Shown here: positions 44,161-56,290 of the stretch, in pieces
Layout: each line of letters opens with the position of its first letter
Numbering within the stretch: position 1 is the stretch's first letter
Source of the DNA: Bufo bufo
Taxonomy: Eukaryota > Chordata > Amphibia > Anura > Bufonidae
Assembly: GCF_905171765.1 (NCBI RefSeq)
Contig: NC_053391.1
Coordinates: forward strand, 151,796,839 to 151,860,838
Direction: 5' to 3'
Length of the DNA stretch: 64,000 nt
Notes under the pieces: model-generated
Seen by the model: the letters and a program-made list of their open reading frames with translations, nothing else
Databases searched by the model: none
Told to the model about the DNA's origin: nothing
Translations under genes and position numbers: made by a program

Positions 44161-44716
44161 GACACACTCATGACATAAATTTTATTCCTCTATGCGTCAA
44201 TCTTGGTGTAGTGATGACTGTGCTCGTGCGCACGTTTGGGAGATTGCAGGCGATGGGGGTTTTTCAAAGCCTATGGTCGTGCTGAGGTAGTTCAGTGACA
44301 GTTAAGTGACCCTGAAAACATTGATTCTGTAATGTGGGCCCATTGTTGGCCTAGTAGGCTTTAATGATCACCTTAGATGATCACAAAGAAAATTATTGTT
44401 TTTTCTATGCAAAATTATCCAGCCAATCGCTTTTGGTCTGTTCACAATGAAGCAACATCTGGGGTGTGCCAACATTGCCAACACACTCATAGAGGTAATC
44501 GCTTCATTGTGATACGCAAGCCCCTTCACCACAACAAGGTAACGATCACAAAGGGGAATTGACACATGTATGTGCCTTTTATTTGTTTTGTTTTTGCAGC
44601 CACAGTGCAGCACCAGAGGCCTGAAAAATTAGGCATGTACACATGCCAGAAAAACTAGGTATTGTTGCAGCCGCTGCTGGACCATTTTTAGCACAAGGAA
44701 TCTCATCAGGTCTTTT

Positions 44717-47700
44717 TTAGTCAAATGCATCCCCCACTGTCAGTCCCTTCGGGATCCATGCCTCATTCATCTTAATAAAGGTGAGGTAATCTAGACTTTT
44801 TTGACCTAGGCGACTTCTCTTCTCAATGACAATACCTCCTGGTGCGCTGAAGGTCCTTTCTGACAGTACACTTGAAGCGGGGCATGCCAGAAGTTCTACC
44901 GCAAATTGGGATAGCTCAGGCCACAGGTCAAGCCTGCACACCCAGTAGTCAAGGGGTTCTTAGCTCCTCAGAGTGTCGATATCTGCAGTTAAGGCGAAGT
45001 AGTCTGCTACCTGTTGGTCGAGTCGTTCTCTGAGGGTGGACCCTGAAGGGCTGTGGCGATGCGTAGGACTTAAAAAGCTCTGCATGTCCTCCATCAACAA
45101 CACATCTGTAAAGCGTCCTGTCCTTGTCGGCGTGTGGTCGTGGTAGGAGGAGGATTACTTTCACCTCTTCCCCTGTTAGATTCCCGTTGTGCTGTGACAT
45201 CACCCTTATACGCTGTGGTACAGCATATTGTGTTAACTTGTTTTGGAACTGCTGCATCCTTTCCGACTTCCTGGTATTCGGTAACATTTCAGCCACTTTC
45301 TGCTTATACTGGGGGTCTAGAAGCGTGGCACCCAGTACAGGTCGTTCTCCTTCAGCCTTTTTATATGAAGGTACCTCAACAGGCTGACAGCATGAAAGAC
45401 CCCATTTGCACAAGGTTTGGATGCCCGAGCTACTCATGTCCCGTTCCTCATACCTCACTGTCTCATCTGATGTCACCCTGGGATGCCTGCTGTGGTTGGT
45501 CTTTCTCCTCCTCAAAGCCACATTCCTCCTCTGACTCCTCTTCCTCAGACTCCTCTTCCAGCGTTGCCGCAGGTCCAGCAAGCGATGATGATAAGGCTGT
45601 TTCTGGTGGTGATGGTGACGCACAACTCTTCCTCTTCACGCTCATCTACAGCCTGATCCAGCACTCTTCGCAGGGCACGCTCCCAGGAAGAAAACAAATG
45701 GGATGATGTCGCTGATGGTGCCTTCGGTGCGACTGACTAGGTTTGTCACCTCTTCAAAAGGACGCATGAGCCTACAGGCATTGCGCATGGGTGTCCAGTA
45801 ACGTGGCAAAAAAATACCCAGCTCCGCAGAGGCTGTCCTAGCACCCTGGTCATATAAATATTCGTTGAAAGGCTTTTACTTGTTGAAGCAGGCGGTCGAA
45901 CATTAGGAGTGTTGAATTCCCGTGTCGGGCTGTCGCAAATCAAGCGCCTCACTGGCATGTTCGCCGTCTGAATATCGGAAAAGTGCGGCCATGGCTGTGT
46001 AGGAACGCCTGAAATGGGCCACACACCTTCTTGGCCTGCTTGAGGACGTCCTGTAAAGTCTGGGTACTTATGCACAAAGCGTTTTGTACAATCAGATTGA
46101 ACACATGTGCCATGCACGGCACATGTGTCAACTTGCCCAAATTCAATGCCGCCAACAAATTGCTTCCGTTGTCACACACCACTTTGCCGATCTCCAGTTG
46201 GTGCGGGGTCAGCCACTGATCCACCTGTGCGTTCAGGGCGGACAGGAGTGCTGGTCCGGTGTGACTCTCTGATTTCAGGCAAGTCAACCCCAAGACGGTG
46301 TGACACTGTCGTATCCGGGATGTGGAATAGCCCCTGGGGAGCTGGGGTGGTGCAGTTAATGTGGAGCAAGACGCAGCAGCAGAAGAGGACTCAGCCGAGG
46401 AGGTTATCGAAGAGGATGGAGTAGGAGGAGTAGAGGAGGTGGCAGCAGGCCTGCCTGAAAGTCGTGGCGGTGTCACCAACTCCTCTGCAGAGCCACGCAT
46501 TCCATGCTTGGCAGCCATCAGCAGGTTTACCCAATGCGCAGTGTACATGATATACCTGCCCTGACCGTGCTTTGCAGACCAGGTATCAGTGGTCAGATGG
46601 ACCCTTGCCCCAACACTGTGTGCCAGACATGCCATGACTTCCTTTTCCACAATAGAGTACAGGTTGGGGATTGCCTTTTGTGAAAAAAAAATTCGGTCAG
46701 GTACCTTCCACTGCGGTGTCCCAATAGCTACAAATGTTTTTGAAGGCCTCAGACTCCACCAGCTTGTGTGGTAAAAGCTGGCGGGCTAAGAGTTCCGACA
46801 AGCCAGCTGTCAGACGCCGGGCAAGGGGGGTGACTCTGTGACATTGGCTTCTTACGCTCAAACATTTCCTTGTGGGACACCTGACTGTGGAGAGATGAGC
46901 AGTAACTGTTTGAAGGTGAGAGGCCGGAGTGTGCGGGTGGTTGAGAGGGGGCAAGGAGGACAGCAGTGGTTGACGTGGCTGAAGATGCTGACCAGGAGGA
47001 GGATGGTGGCTTTGAGTTTGTGTGCTGCTTGTACTCATCATGTGTTGATCCCATAGCGTTTGTGATGTGAGATCATGTGCCTTCGCAAAGCAGTTGTACC
47101 TAGGTGGGTTGTTGGACTTCCTACGACTCAAGTTTCTTTTGGAACAGGTTGCAAATGGCATAGCTGTTATCAGAGGCAGACACACAAAAAAAAATGCCAC
47201 ACTGCTGAGCTTTGCAATGACGGCATTCTGGTGGTGGCAACAGCATGCGTTGATTGGCGTGCTGTCTGGCTGACCCCGGGTGCCGATACATGCTGTCTGA
47301 CTGTGCCACTAGCTCCTTGCGATGACCTCCCCCTGCTTCCAACTTGTCTCCTCCTCCTCTCTTTCTCCCCATCTGAACTTTCCACCTGTTCTTCTTCTCT
47401 TCGAGCGGGCACCCACATAACATCCACGGACACATCGTCATCATCAACCGCTTCACTTGTATCTGACAACTCAGCAAAGGAAGCAGCAGCAGGTACAACA
47501 TCATCATCATCACACCGTACGTCCATGTGTGTAATGCTGCCTGACTGAGACATATCCCTGTTATCTACATTATTTGGCAATAATGGTTGCACATCACTCA
47601 TTTCTTCCAACTGATGTGTAAATAACTCCTCTGACAGATCAAGTGAAGCGGCTGTGGTGCTAGTGTTGGTGGTGGCGGCAGGCTGGGCGAGTGGTAACTT

Positions 47701-47935
47701 GAGAGGTGCCCGAAGCTGAGCTGGAGGAGGATGGTGTGTCAAGGTTCCGAGCGGAAGCTGTAGAAGATTGGGTGTCCTGTGTTAGCCAGTCAACTATGTC
47801 CTCAGAACTTTTCGAGTTCAGGGTACATGGCCTCTGGACACTGGGCATTATTCTAGGGCCAAAGGGAATCACGAGCACCACGACGACGACGGGGCCCCTG
47901 CGGGGTGGTCTGCCTCGCCTGTAATTTTTTTTAGA
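44717..47935 (-). pseudogene. hAT-3b transposase, disrupted
   Basis: Pieces in minus-strand order: an N-terminal part with SEDIVDWLTQDTQSS (47881-47660; compare QALIDWVADSASS in hAT-1); an acidic region and half of a BED finger (47742-47170, SAVWHFF); the rest of the finger in another frame (DNSYAICN); a middle part (47200-46697); the catalytic core 46650-45949, with VHLTTDTWSAKHGQGRY, VVCDNGSNLLAALNL and CMAHVFNLIVQ; a diverged middle (45623-44949); and the C-terminal dimerisation part (44941-44717) with SSVLSERTFSAPGGIVIEKRSRL. Several frameshifts separate them. It is a more distant relative of hAT-1 and hAT-2. Confidence 0.85.
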
Positions 47936-47939
47936 ATTA

Positions 47940-49825
47940 GTTTAGTTGACTATGTTTGCAAGCTACTGTGACACCAGATATGAGTTGCGCTGGTGACACT
48001 ATGCACTTGCAGCTGGGCCTTAAACACACAAACACGTGTGTGCAACTGACTGCTATTTATTCACAGTCAAATTTTTGTTTTCTTTAAATGTAATCGACTG
48101 TTACACCAGATATGAGTTGCGCTGGGTTGACACTGACACTATGCACTTGCCAGCTGGGCCTTAACCCCTTAGTGACCACCCATACGTGTTTTACGGCCGG
48201 TCACTAAGGGGCCTTAGGCTGGGCTGCCGCCCTTTTTACGGCGGCCCAGTTTAAGCGCTGCACGGCTCCCCCGTGCAGCGAGGGAGCGCGGACCTGGCTC
48301 TCACATGAGAGCCGGGTCCCTGCTCTAAACAGCCCGGAACGGCAGGAGTGCCGATCCGGCTGTTTAACCCTTTACATGAGGCGGGCGCAATGGCGCCTGC
48401 TGCATGTAAAGTGGTGACAGAGGGAGAAGACTCCCTCTGTCTCCCATCAGCACCCCGAAAATGCGATCGCGTGGGTGCTGATGTGCTGGGAAGCTTACCC
48501 TTGCTTACGATCAGGGCCCCCAGCCTTTCTTCCGTTACTTCCAGCAGGCTGTGCCTCTCTGGCGCAGCCTGCTGGTCAATGTTCGAATAGCATTGCTATT
48601 GAAATGCAATGCATTATAGAGATAATGCATTGCATTTTCAAGCAATCAAAATACTGTATATTATAGGTCCCCTTGTGGGACTATTAAAGTAGTAAAAAAA
48701 TAGAAAAAAAATACACATTTATTAAATAAAAAAAATTCCAGAAAATAAAAAAATATGTTTACTTTTCCATTGAAAATACGCTTTCAATGAAAAAATTGCA
48801 AAAAGAAAATATCCCCCATATGTTTGGTATTGCCGCGTCCGTAACGACCGGGACTACGTTATATTACATAAATTATCCCCTATGGTGAACGCCGTAAAAA
48901 ATAAAAATAAAAAAGACCAGAATTTCGAATTTATTCTTAGTTTCCACGAAAAAAAACGTATTCACAAGTGATCAAAAAGCGGATCATTACTCCAAAATCA
49001 TACCAATGAAAAATACAAGTCGTCTTTCTAAAATCAAGCCCTCACACAATTCCATATAAAAAATAAAAAAAAGTTATGGGTCTTGTGAAGTGGCAATGCA
49101 AAAATCAAGTATTTTTCGGTTAATAAAAGGTGTTTTATTGCAAAAACAAGTAGAAAACGAGAAACAACATTATAAGTATTTAGTATCACTGTAATGTACT
49201 GACCCAGGAGAATAAAGAATTATGTTATTGTACCGAAAAATGAACGCCAAAAAATGTATAATGTAAAAACGCAGTGGCAGTATTGCTATTTTTCCCTATC
49301 TCCCTCCCAGAAAGAGTTAATAAAAGTTAATCAGAAAGTTATGTGTACCCCAAAATGGCGCCATTAAAAACTACAACTTGTCCCATAAAAAACAAGCCCT
49401 CATAAAGCTATATAGATGAAAAAATAAAACAGTTATAGCTCTTGACACGAGACCATAAAAAAAGGAAGAAAAACGCTTGATCATAAAGGCCCAAACAGGC
49501 TTGGTCACTAAGGGGTTAAACACACAAACACGTGTGTGCAACTGACTGCTATTTATTCACAGTCAAAATTGTTGTTTTTCTTTAAATGTAATCGACTTTT
49601 ACACCAGATATGAGTTGCGCTTGTGACACTGACACTATGCACTTGCAGCTGGGTTTTAAACACACAAACACGTGTGTGCAACTGACTGCTATTTATTCAC
49701 AGTCAAAATGTAGTTTTTTTTTTTAATGTAATCTACTGTTACACCAGATATGAGTTGCGCTGGTGACACTGACACTATGCACTTGCAGCAGGGCCTTAAA
49801 CACACAAACACGTGCAGGCAACTGA
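47940..49825 (-). repeat. ~138-bp tandem array upstream of the hAT-3b transposase, about 4 copies
   Basis: ACACCAGATATGAGTTGCGCT occurs at about 47970, 48101, 49601 and 49741, with shared CTATGCACTTGCAGC(T/A)GGG, CACACAAACACGTG and CAACTGACTGCTATTTATTC blocks. The array is interrupted between the second and third units by the TTAA element at 48165-49515. Confidence 0.9.
48165..49515. mobile_element. piggyBac-like non-autonomous element with TTAA duplication (1351 bp)
   Basis: TTAA at 48161-48164 and 49516-49519 flanks matching ends CCCCTTAGTGACCA on both sides. The flanks rejoin exactly to the GGGCCTTAAACACACAA found in neighbouring 138-bp units, which shows that insertion occurred at TTAA. 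A second inward copy of the end motif (GGTCACTAAGGGG) lies at about 48203. The interior is GC-rich at the left, then AT-rich, with no transposase. TTAA targeting and CCC-starting ends fit piggyBac. Confidence 0.85.
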
Positions 49826-50870
49826 CTGATTGGGCGGCGCGCTGGTGTATGGGTGGTGCAGGCATTGTGTGGAGCACCGTGTGTTGACTGGATGGCGCGT
49901 CGTGCATGCGCAGTTCAATTGTCGGCACACACGCATGGACACGCAGCCATGAGCACACACACGGCTTTTATTATAATAGATATATATCCTTTATAAAATT
50001 CCTGTGTGCGTCCTTGCGTGTGTGCCGATTAGTGAAGTGGGCATGCACGCTGTGCCGAGCTCCGCTGTGCCCCTTCCTTCCACTCCGGCTTCCGGCAGCA
50101 GACTCACATCAAGGGATCCGGACCCTGCAACCGCTGCCTGCCACAGCGTATCCTTCACCGGACACCCTGCGTATGGGGCAGAGAGTGGCCCCGTACCTGC
50201 TGCAGCATTGCATCCTGGAGTTCATAAAACTCCCAAAGAGCCTGGGAGGACCAAGCTGGGAGTACTGGGGACCTCTGTTTCTGGACCCCGGGTATCTGTC
50301 AGCACAGGGGGCACATGTTTGTCCCTGCAGTGCCCGCATCCTCTTCACTCCTATTTCGCCCTAACCCCGCCCACCAAAGTCAGGAAATGGCTGCACAGTA
50401 GGAAGTGAGGGAAGCTATCACAGACAGGGAGCATTACACATGAATTACACTCCAACCCCAGCATTGTATACATATCACACAGGGATTCTATTATGTAGGA
50501 TTACACTCCAGCCCCAATAAAAGCCCTTTGTGAGTGTCCTGTGTCCAGGTGTGTGCCGTTTGATATACTGGGCATGCGCGGCGCAGGAACCTATCAGCAC
50601 ACAACGCTCCACACACCGATTGCACTTGCGCGCCAGCCCGCTGCTGTGTCCAGCTCCGCCATGACTCCTCCTTCCCCTCCAGCTTCCTCTGCAGCCACCT
50701 CACACCCCGGGATCCCCATCATTATACACATAATACACTCCAACCCCCATCATTATACACATATTACACTCCAATCCCCATCAATACAGATACATTATAC
50801 TCCAATGAAGGCTGTAGTGAGGCAACATTTTTACACTACGCTGATTTGATGAATTGACCTCGCCTTAGTT
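49826..50870. other. Unclassified sequence, GC-richer
   Basis: Two partly similar blocks (about 49960-50070 and 50520-50620) share GTGTGCGTCC/GTGTCCAGGTGTGTGCCG, TGGGCATGC and CCAGCTCCGC-like segments. Short repeats of ATTACACTCCAA(C/T)CCCCAT occur at 50730-50800. The open frames of up to 152 residues have no recognisable domain. Confidence 0.4.
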
Positions 50871-50879
50871 GGCTGTGCC

Positions 50880-51500
50880 CTATTTTGCCATTGTTGTCCT
50901 GTCTTTGTGTACCTACCATTACGTTTGTACGGCTGCTAGCTGCGACCTGCATCATGCCACTTATGCCACTTTCCAACCATCACGTTTCTGTATGGCTGCT
51001 GCCGCCACCTTTATCATGCCACTAATGCAGTTGCCAATCATCACGTTATTTCGGATGTTGCCGCCGCCTCCATCATGCCACTATCTTTACTTACCAGCCA
51101 TCATCTTCTGTAAGGCTGCTACTGCCCTCCATCATGCTGCCTGCCCTTTCTGCAACATGTACCATATGGCTGCTGCTGCAGCTATTGCCTGCCTCAGCTG
51201 TTGCTGCTCTCACTGTTAATCCCCTCTGCCACCACCATAAATGCCAAACATCTGCCACCACTATCAGTACTACTATTACTACTGTTACTACTACCCATAG
51301 ACAGCCTTGTATGTTCCATGCTGTACTGCTCCTGCTGCTGCCACTACTGCAGTCGCATGCCACTTTATCCGTACCTTACCCTTTTCACATCCACATTGCA
51401 CTGCTGCTGCTCTCAATTCAAAATGATAATTTTTTTAAGCTCATTCACAATGAGACACTTTTTCTTCTGACAATCAACACTTGCATGTGTCATAGGGGCA
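50880..51500 (-). repeat. Diverged tandem repeats in the hAT-3b leader
   Basis: Recurring CATCATGCCACT, GGCTGCTGCC and CCATCACGTTT/CCATCATCTT blocks every 60-70 bp between 50920 and 51180, then (ACT)-rich sequence near 51260-51300. Confidence 0.6.
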
Positions 51501-52005
51501 GGCATTCCGACCGTGTCAAGGCATAATTGTTGTACGTTTGTTCCCCAAAGCAACTTTTTTTTATTTATTTTTATCTTTTTTACCTCCTAACATCATGTGT
51601 GCTTAAACATGATCTACCCCCAATAAGGTACAATTTTTGGCTATGGAACAGAAAAAGCATGAGACATGTGCCGCCATGATGTCTTTTAAACACGCTGTAT
51701 GTCAACACCGTCAAATGTGCGCTTATTCATAGCTATGTATGGTGGTGTCACCTCATTATTTACTATTGGGTCATTGCCGTTCAGAGCTTGAGGAGCGGAA
51801 AAAAAAATCATAAAAAATAAACAAAAGAGATCATTTTTCATCGAAATTTGTCCTAGGAGGCTATAGAGGGGGTATATAGCAACTTTCTGGGCAATTGTAG
51901 CAACTTCAGTTCAACCTGAAACCGATTAGGGTTCAAACTAACTTTTTCAAAAATTCAGCAACAGGACTCAAAGCAAATCTTAATTGTTAGGTTTGTTCAT
52001 CGCTA

Positions 52006-53623
52006 ATGCTGTATTGTACTGCATTGAGACCAAGCCTGGGGAGTTGTCTCAAAGGGTGTGAGAGATGCAGCCCCCTCCCTCGATGAACCTCTATTATGCC
52101 ATGATCGGCATACAGGGCAGTTAATCTGCTAGGCATCAGTAGTTTTTACCCTATGCTGGATGAAATACAGCCAGAGGCCAGGCTTTCAGTAACAGCCAGG
52201 ACTCTGCAACTGAATGGAGTGCATGTAGGTTCGGAAGGGATTAACTGCAGGACGAGAAAGGACCCACTGTTTGGGACAAGTATTCTCGTCCTATGTTGTC
52301 AACAGCTTAATCAGGGTATTCGTTATCCTTAAAGAGATACACTGTGTATGGAGACTTAATGGCAATGCTCCATGGGAATGTTGCATTTCTTGTTAAAAAT
52401 TGATAGTGAGCCACTTCCAAAAGGTCGCGCTATTGAGATGAATAATTTTGCCTGTCTTTGCATATGTAATGTCAACGTTTATTTTTTTTTATATATTTTT
52501 TTCGTTTCGCCGCAGAGATTAATTTGTAGTTGAAATTCTTGAATGTACACCATTTTGTGCATAAGTGACTGAGTTAGGGTGAGTGAGGCAAATTTTTACT
52601 GCTTATTTTCCTGTCATTTTTACAACAATGTGCATTAAAAAAATATTGAAAATGTGACAAAAATTTAAGCTGCAGTTCCATGGAAAACACATTGTGACTT
52701 TAAGATAAATTGTGCTAGATGACAACCTTGGCGTTATTAGAATCAATTCTCCATTTTAATCCAGTTTATTACATAAAGGCAGAGTACATCTAATTTCATA
52801 GAATTAGGTAAGATTGATTCTTTTGGTTTTATACATATACAAAACCTGAATCGCATTTTATCTATTTTAACTATAAAAGTTTTTTTCACAGTTAATGTGT
52901 CAACCTTTGTGTTCTTTCTGGCAAATGCAAGACTCTTAAAATCAATTAGACGCTATAGTCTCTTAATCCCTTTTCAATTAATCTTTATGCTAATGGTTTG
53001 AGATCTCGGAGATCCAAGGAGTTGATCTAATTCATAAAATGTCACATGCTCTATAACTATCGAGCACAACTGCTCCTTTGTGTGCATGGCCAAGGGTTCA
53101 GATTCACTACACAGTTTGTGAAATCTATATGGACCACTAGATAATTTGATTTCTCCAATATATCAATATATGTTAATTCCATATAATTTAAAATGCTGCT
53201 ACTGCTGATTCTGCCTTAATAAAGAAGTGTAATTGTCAGGTACATATCTAACATTTATATTCTAGACTTGTTAAATTAATAGAAACCTTATGTTGTCAAT
53301 GTAACATTAACATTTCTTTGTAATACATTTCTACATACATTTACAGTGTGCCAGATGGGTTATCTAGTTACAGGAAGACTCAGACAAGAAAGGAGTCTTT
53401 CTCAATGAAGAAGTGATCTTTACTTTCCTAGCAGATTCTTCAACTGTGCTCTGGTTTCCTAGCTATTTACTTAGCTGCAGGGGTGATGTCAACTCGACTG
53501 CTGCCAGCCATTTGTAGCCTCTTCGGTGCACTGCTGAGGTCAGTTATGGCTTCAATGCGTCAGTGTTGTCTATGAGATGTCAACCAAAATAACAGATCCC
53601 AGCCAGGAGAATTGGAGAGGCAG
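52006..53623. other. Unassigned sequence
   Basis: AT-rich, with no credible frames, terminal repeats or recognised family. It could be old unique intergenic DNA. Confidence 0.4.
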
Positions 53624-53625
53624 TA

Positions 53626-55203
53626 CACTGTGTGCAGAATTATTAGGCAAATGAGTATTTTGACCACATCATCCTCTTTTTGCATGGTTGTCTTACTCCA
53701 AGCTGTATAGGCTCGAAAGCCTACTACCAAATTAAGCATATTAGGTGATGATGCATCTCTGTAATGAAGGAGGGTTGTGGTCTAATGACATCAACACCCT
53801 ATATCAAGAGCCTGTGCATAATTATTAGGCAACTTCCTTTCCTTGGCAAAATGGGTCAAAAGAAGGACTTGACAGGCTCAGAAAAAGTCAAAAATAGTGA
53901 GATATCTTGGCAGAGGGATGCTAGCACTCTTAAAATTGCAAAGCTTCTGAAGCCGTGATCATCGAACAATCAAGCGTTTCATTCAAAATAGTCAACAGGG
54001 TCGCAAGAAGCGTGTGGAAAAACCATGGCGCAAATAACTGCCATGAACTGAGAAAAGTCAAGCGTGCAGCTGCCAAGATGCCACTTGCCACCAGTTATGG
54101 CCATATTTCAGAGCTGCAACATCATGGAAGTGCCCGAAAGCACAGGATGTGCAATACTCAGAGACATGGCCAAGGTAAGAAAGGCTGAAAGGCGACCACA
54201 CTGAACAAGACACACAAGCTGAACGTCAAGACTGGGCCAAGAAATATCTCAAGACTGATTTTTCTAGGTTTTATGGACTTATGAAAAGAGAGTGAGTCTT
54301 GATGGGCCCGATGGATGGTGGCCCGTGCTGGATTGGTAAAGGGCAGAGAGCTCCAGTCCGACTCAGACGCCAGCAAGGTGGAGGTGGAGTACTGGTTTGG
54401 GTGGTATCATCAAAGATGAGTTGTGGGCCTTTTCGGGTTGAGGATGGAGTCAAGCTCAACTCCCAGTCCTATTGCCAGTTTCTGGAAGACACCTTCGTCA
54501 AGCATGTGGTACAGGAAGAAGTCTGACATCCTTCAAGAAAAAACATGATTTTCATGCAGGACAATGCTCCATCACACGCGTCAAGATACTCCACAGCGTG
54601 GCTGGCAAGAATGGGTATAAAGAAGAAAATCTAATGACATGGGCCCTCCTTGTTCACCTGATCTGAACCCCATTGAGAACCTGTGGTCCATCATCAAATG
54701 TGAGATTTACAAGGAGGGAAAACAGTACACCTCTCTGAACAGTGTCTGGGAGGCATGTGGTTGCTGCTGCACGCAATGTTGATGGTGAACAGATCAAAAA
54801 CACTGACAGAATCCATGGATGCAGCTGCTTTTGAGTGTCCTTGCAAAGAAAGGTGGCTATATTGGTCACTGATTAGTTTTTGTTTTGTTTTTGAATGTCA
54901 GAAATGTATATTTGTGAATGTTGGTGATGTTATCTTGGTTCACTGGTAAAAATATATAATGAAATGGGTATTATATTAGTTTTTTTGTTAAGTTGCCCTA
55001 ATAATTATGCACAGTAATAGTCACCTGCCACACACAGATATCCCCTAAAATAGCTAAACTAAAAACAAACTAAAAACTACTTCCAAAAATTTTCAGCTTT
55101 GATTTAGTAATGAGTTTTTTGGGTTCATTGAGAACATGGTTGTTGTTCAATAATAAAATTAATCCTCAAAAATACAACTTGCCTAATAATTCTGCACTCC
55201 CTG
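53626..55203 (+). mobile_element. Tc1/mariner transposon, full length, inactive (1578 bp)
   Basis: TA duplications at 53624-53625 and 55204-55205 flank ends that match over GTGCAGAATTATTAGGCAA. A second copy of the motif, GTGCATAATTATTAGGCAAC, lies 190 bp inside the left end (53814), and its inverse lies inside the right end (54992-55013). This two-site layout is the IR/DR type of inverted repeat known in some Tc1 transposons. The transposase gene within is disrupted. Confidence 0.93.
53851..54873 (+). pseudogene. Tc1-type transposase, disrupted
   Basis: Starts at ATG 53851 (MGQKKDLTGSEK), just inside the inner repeat. The first frame stops after about 36 residues, and a base change or shift then leads to other frames that retain helix-turn-helix, linker and DDE sequence: LDGPDGWWP near 54300, QDNAPSH near 54555 and LNPIENLW near 54664. 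The length of about 340 codons fits the family. Multiple frameshifts and stops rule out a product. It cuts at TA in active relatives. Confidence 0.9.
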
Positions 55204-55205
55204 TA

Positions 55206-55645
55206 TGCCAGGTAAGGGTGGGTTCGCACTAACGTTAAGGAATTCCATTATAGGTTCCATTTATAACTGAATATAATGGAACTCACAGAAAGAATGCAAA
55301 ATGGAAGCCTTTAAAGAGATTCTATCACCAGGCGCGGGCGCGGGAGTTGGTACGAGATACTGAGAAGTTCCACGTCATTTAACAGGAGCGGGGCGGGCTG
55401 GAGGGACGCGATGGGCGGCTGAAATGGTTAGTGGACGGAGCCCTCTAGGTGCTAATAACACCTAGAGGCTCATTAGCATATCTATAAAAGTACGTTTTTA
55501 AGGTGAACGGTAGCAGACAGATGATAAGTAAGAACACTGTTATGGACGGCTGACACTAGCAGTCAGCTAAATAGGACCAAATCTGGTGATAGAAGCCCTT
55601 TAAGAGGCATTCCGTTTTGCTTTCCGTTATAATAGAAGTCTATAA
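55206..55645. mobile_element. MITE interrupted by a T2-like MITE
   Basis: Arms ATTCCATTATAGGTTCCATT...AAATGGAAGCC and GGCATTCCGTTTTGCTTTCCGTTATAAT surround a TTAA insertion at 55311-55603. The outer repeat is non-coding and its class is unresolved. Confidence 0.55.
55315..55599. mobile_element. 285-bp T2-like MITE with TTAA duplication
   Basis: Ends AGAGATTCTATCACCAG and, reversed, AGGGCTTCTATCACCAG lie between TTAA at 55311-55314 and 55600-55603. The interior shares GGGGCGGGCTGGAGGGACGCG, CACCTAGAGGCTCATTAGCATAT and GGACGGAGCC with the 699-bp palindrome at 38495, so it is a deleted relative. Confidence 0.85.
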
Positions 55646-56290
55646 GCCAATATATTTTGATAAAAACACATCTGTGCCCACCTACACCCACTAAGGTGGT
55701 CTCAGTCAGGCAGGTCCTTCTCTAAACTTACTGATGCCGTTGGGCATCTATGTTCAGTAGAGCAGACCCTGCACATATTGTGCTGCTCCTAGTCACCTCT
55801 ATGTGCATCCAGCAACCAATGAAAGGAGGAGCAAGCACATCTATATGTACCACTTAATCAAAGCAGTCTGTTTGATAGGAATGGCAAAAGTACACAATAA
55901 TGCTACTCACAGGATAAAATAGAAGCACATTCACACTTGAAGGTGCCACTCCCTCAAGTGTATACTATAAACTAAACAAAAATCACAGAAAGATAAAAAA
56001 ACAAAGATAAAAACATTCTGCACAATATAAGACTCTTAGCCAATATATTTTGATCAAAACACATCTGTGCCCACCTACCCCTTCCAAGGTGGTCTCAGTC
56101 AGGCAGGTCCTACTCTAAAACTGTCTATGCCGTTGGGCATCTCTGTTGAGGAGAGCAGTCCCTGCACATATGGTGTGCTGTTCCTAGTCAACTATATGTG
56201 CATCCAGCAACCAATGAAAGGAGGAGCAAGCACAGCTATATGTACCATTTAATCAAGGCGGTCTGTTTAGGGAAGGCCTATCTTTGAGGG
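55646..56290. repeat. ~393-bp direct duplication
   Basis: GCCAATATATTTTGAT starts copies at 55646 and 56039. About 225 bp are clearly shared, including GGTGGTCTCAGTCAGGCAGG, CCGTTGGGCATCT and CCAGCAACCAATGAAAGGAG. The first copy also carries a further block (55870-56038) absent after the second. Confidence 0.85.

Larger units (their letters stand above)
44161..52005 (-). mobile_element. hAT-3b: decayed hAT element, minus strand
   Basis: In minus-strand order: a terminus-like end TAGCGATGAACAAACC at 52005, a diverged leader with tandem repeats (51500-50880), unclassified sequence, a 138-bp tandem array (49810-47940) split by a piggyBac-like element, a broken transposase (47935-44717) and a 3' region with repeats. 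The two candidate ends (42827 and 52005) do not share a target duplication, so the block may join two related copies. The limits are inferred from gene and leader content. Confidence 0.55.

Noticed and set aside
45134..45706. 190-codon plus-strand frame
   Set aside because: Lies antisense to the hAT-3b transposase remnants and shows no domain of its own.
49906..50408. Possible small host gene (152- and 134-codon frames)
   Set aside because: Overlapping frames in a GC-rich repeat-like block, with no domains, no splice structure and no signal peptide.
42827..52005. A single hAT element spanning both termini
   Set aside because: The 8 bases outside the two ends (ATGGGAAA and ATGCTGTA) differ, and the subterminal words are of different types. 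One intact insertion is not supported.
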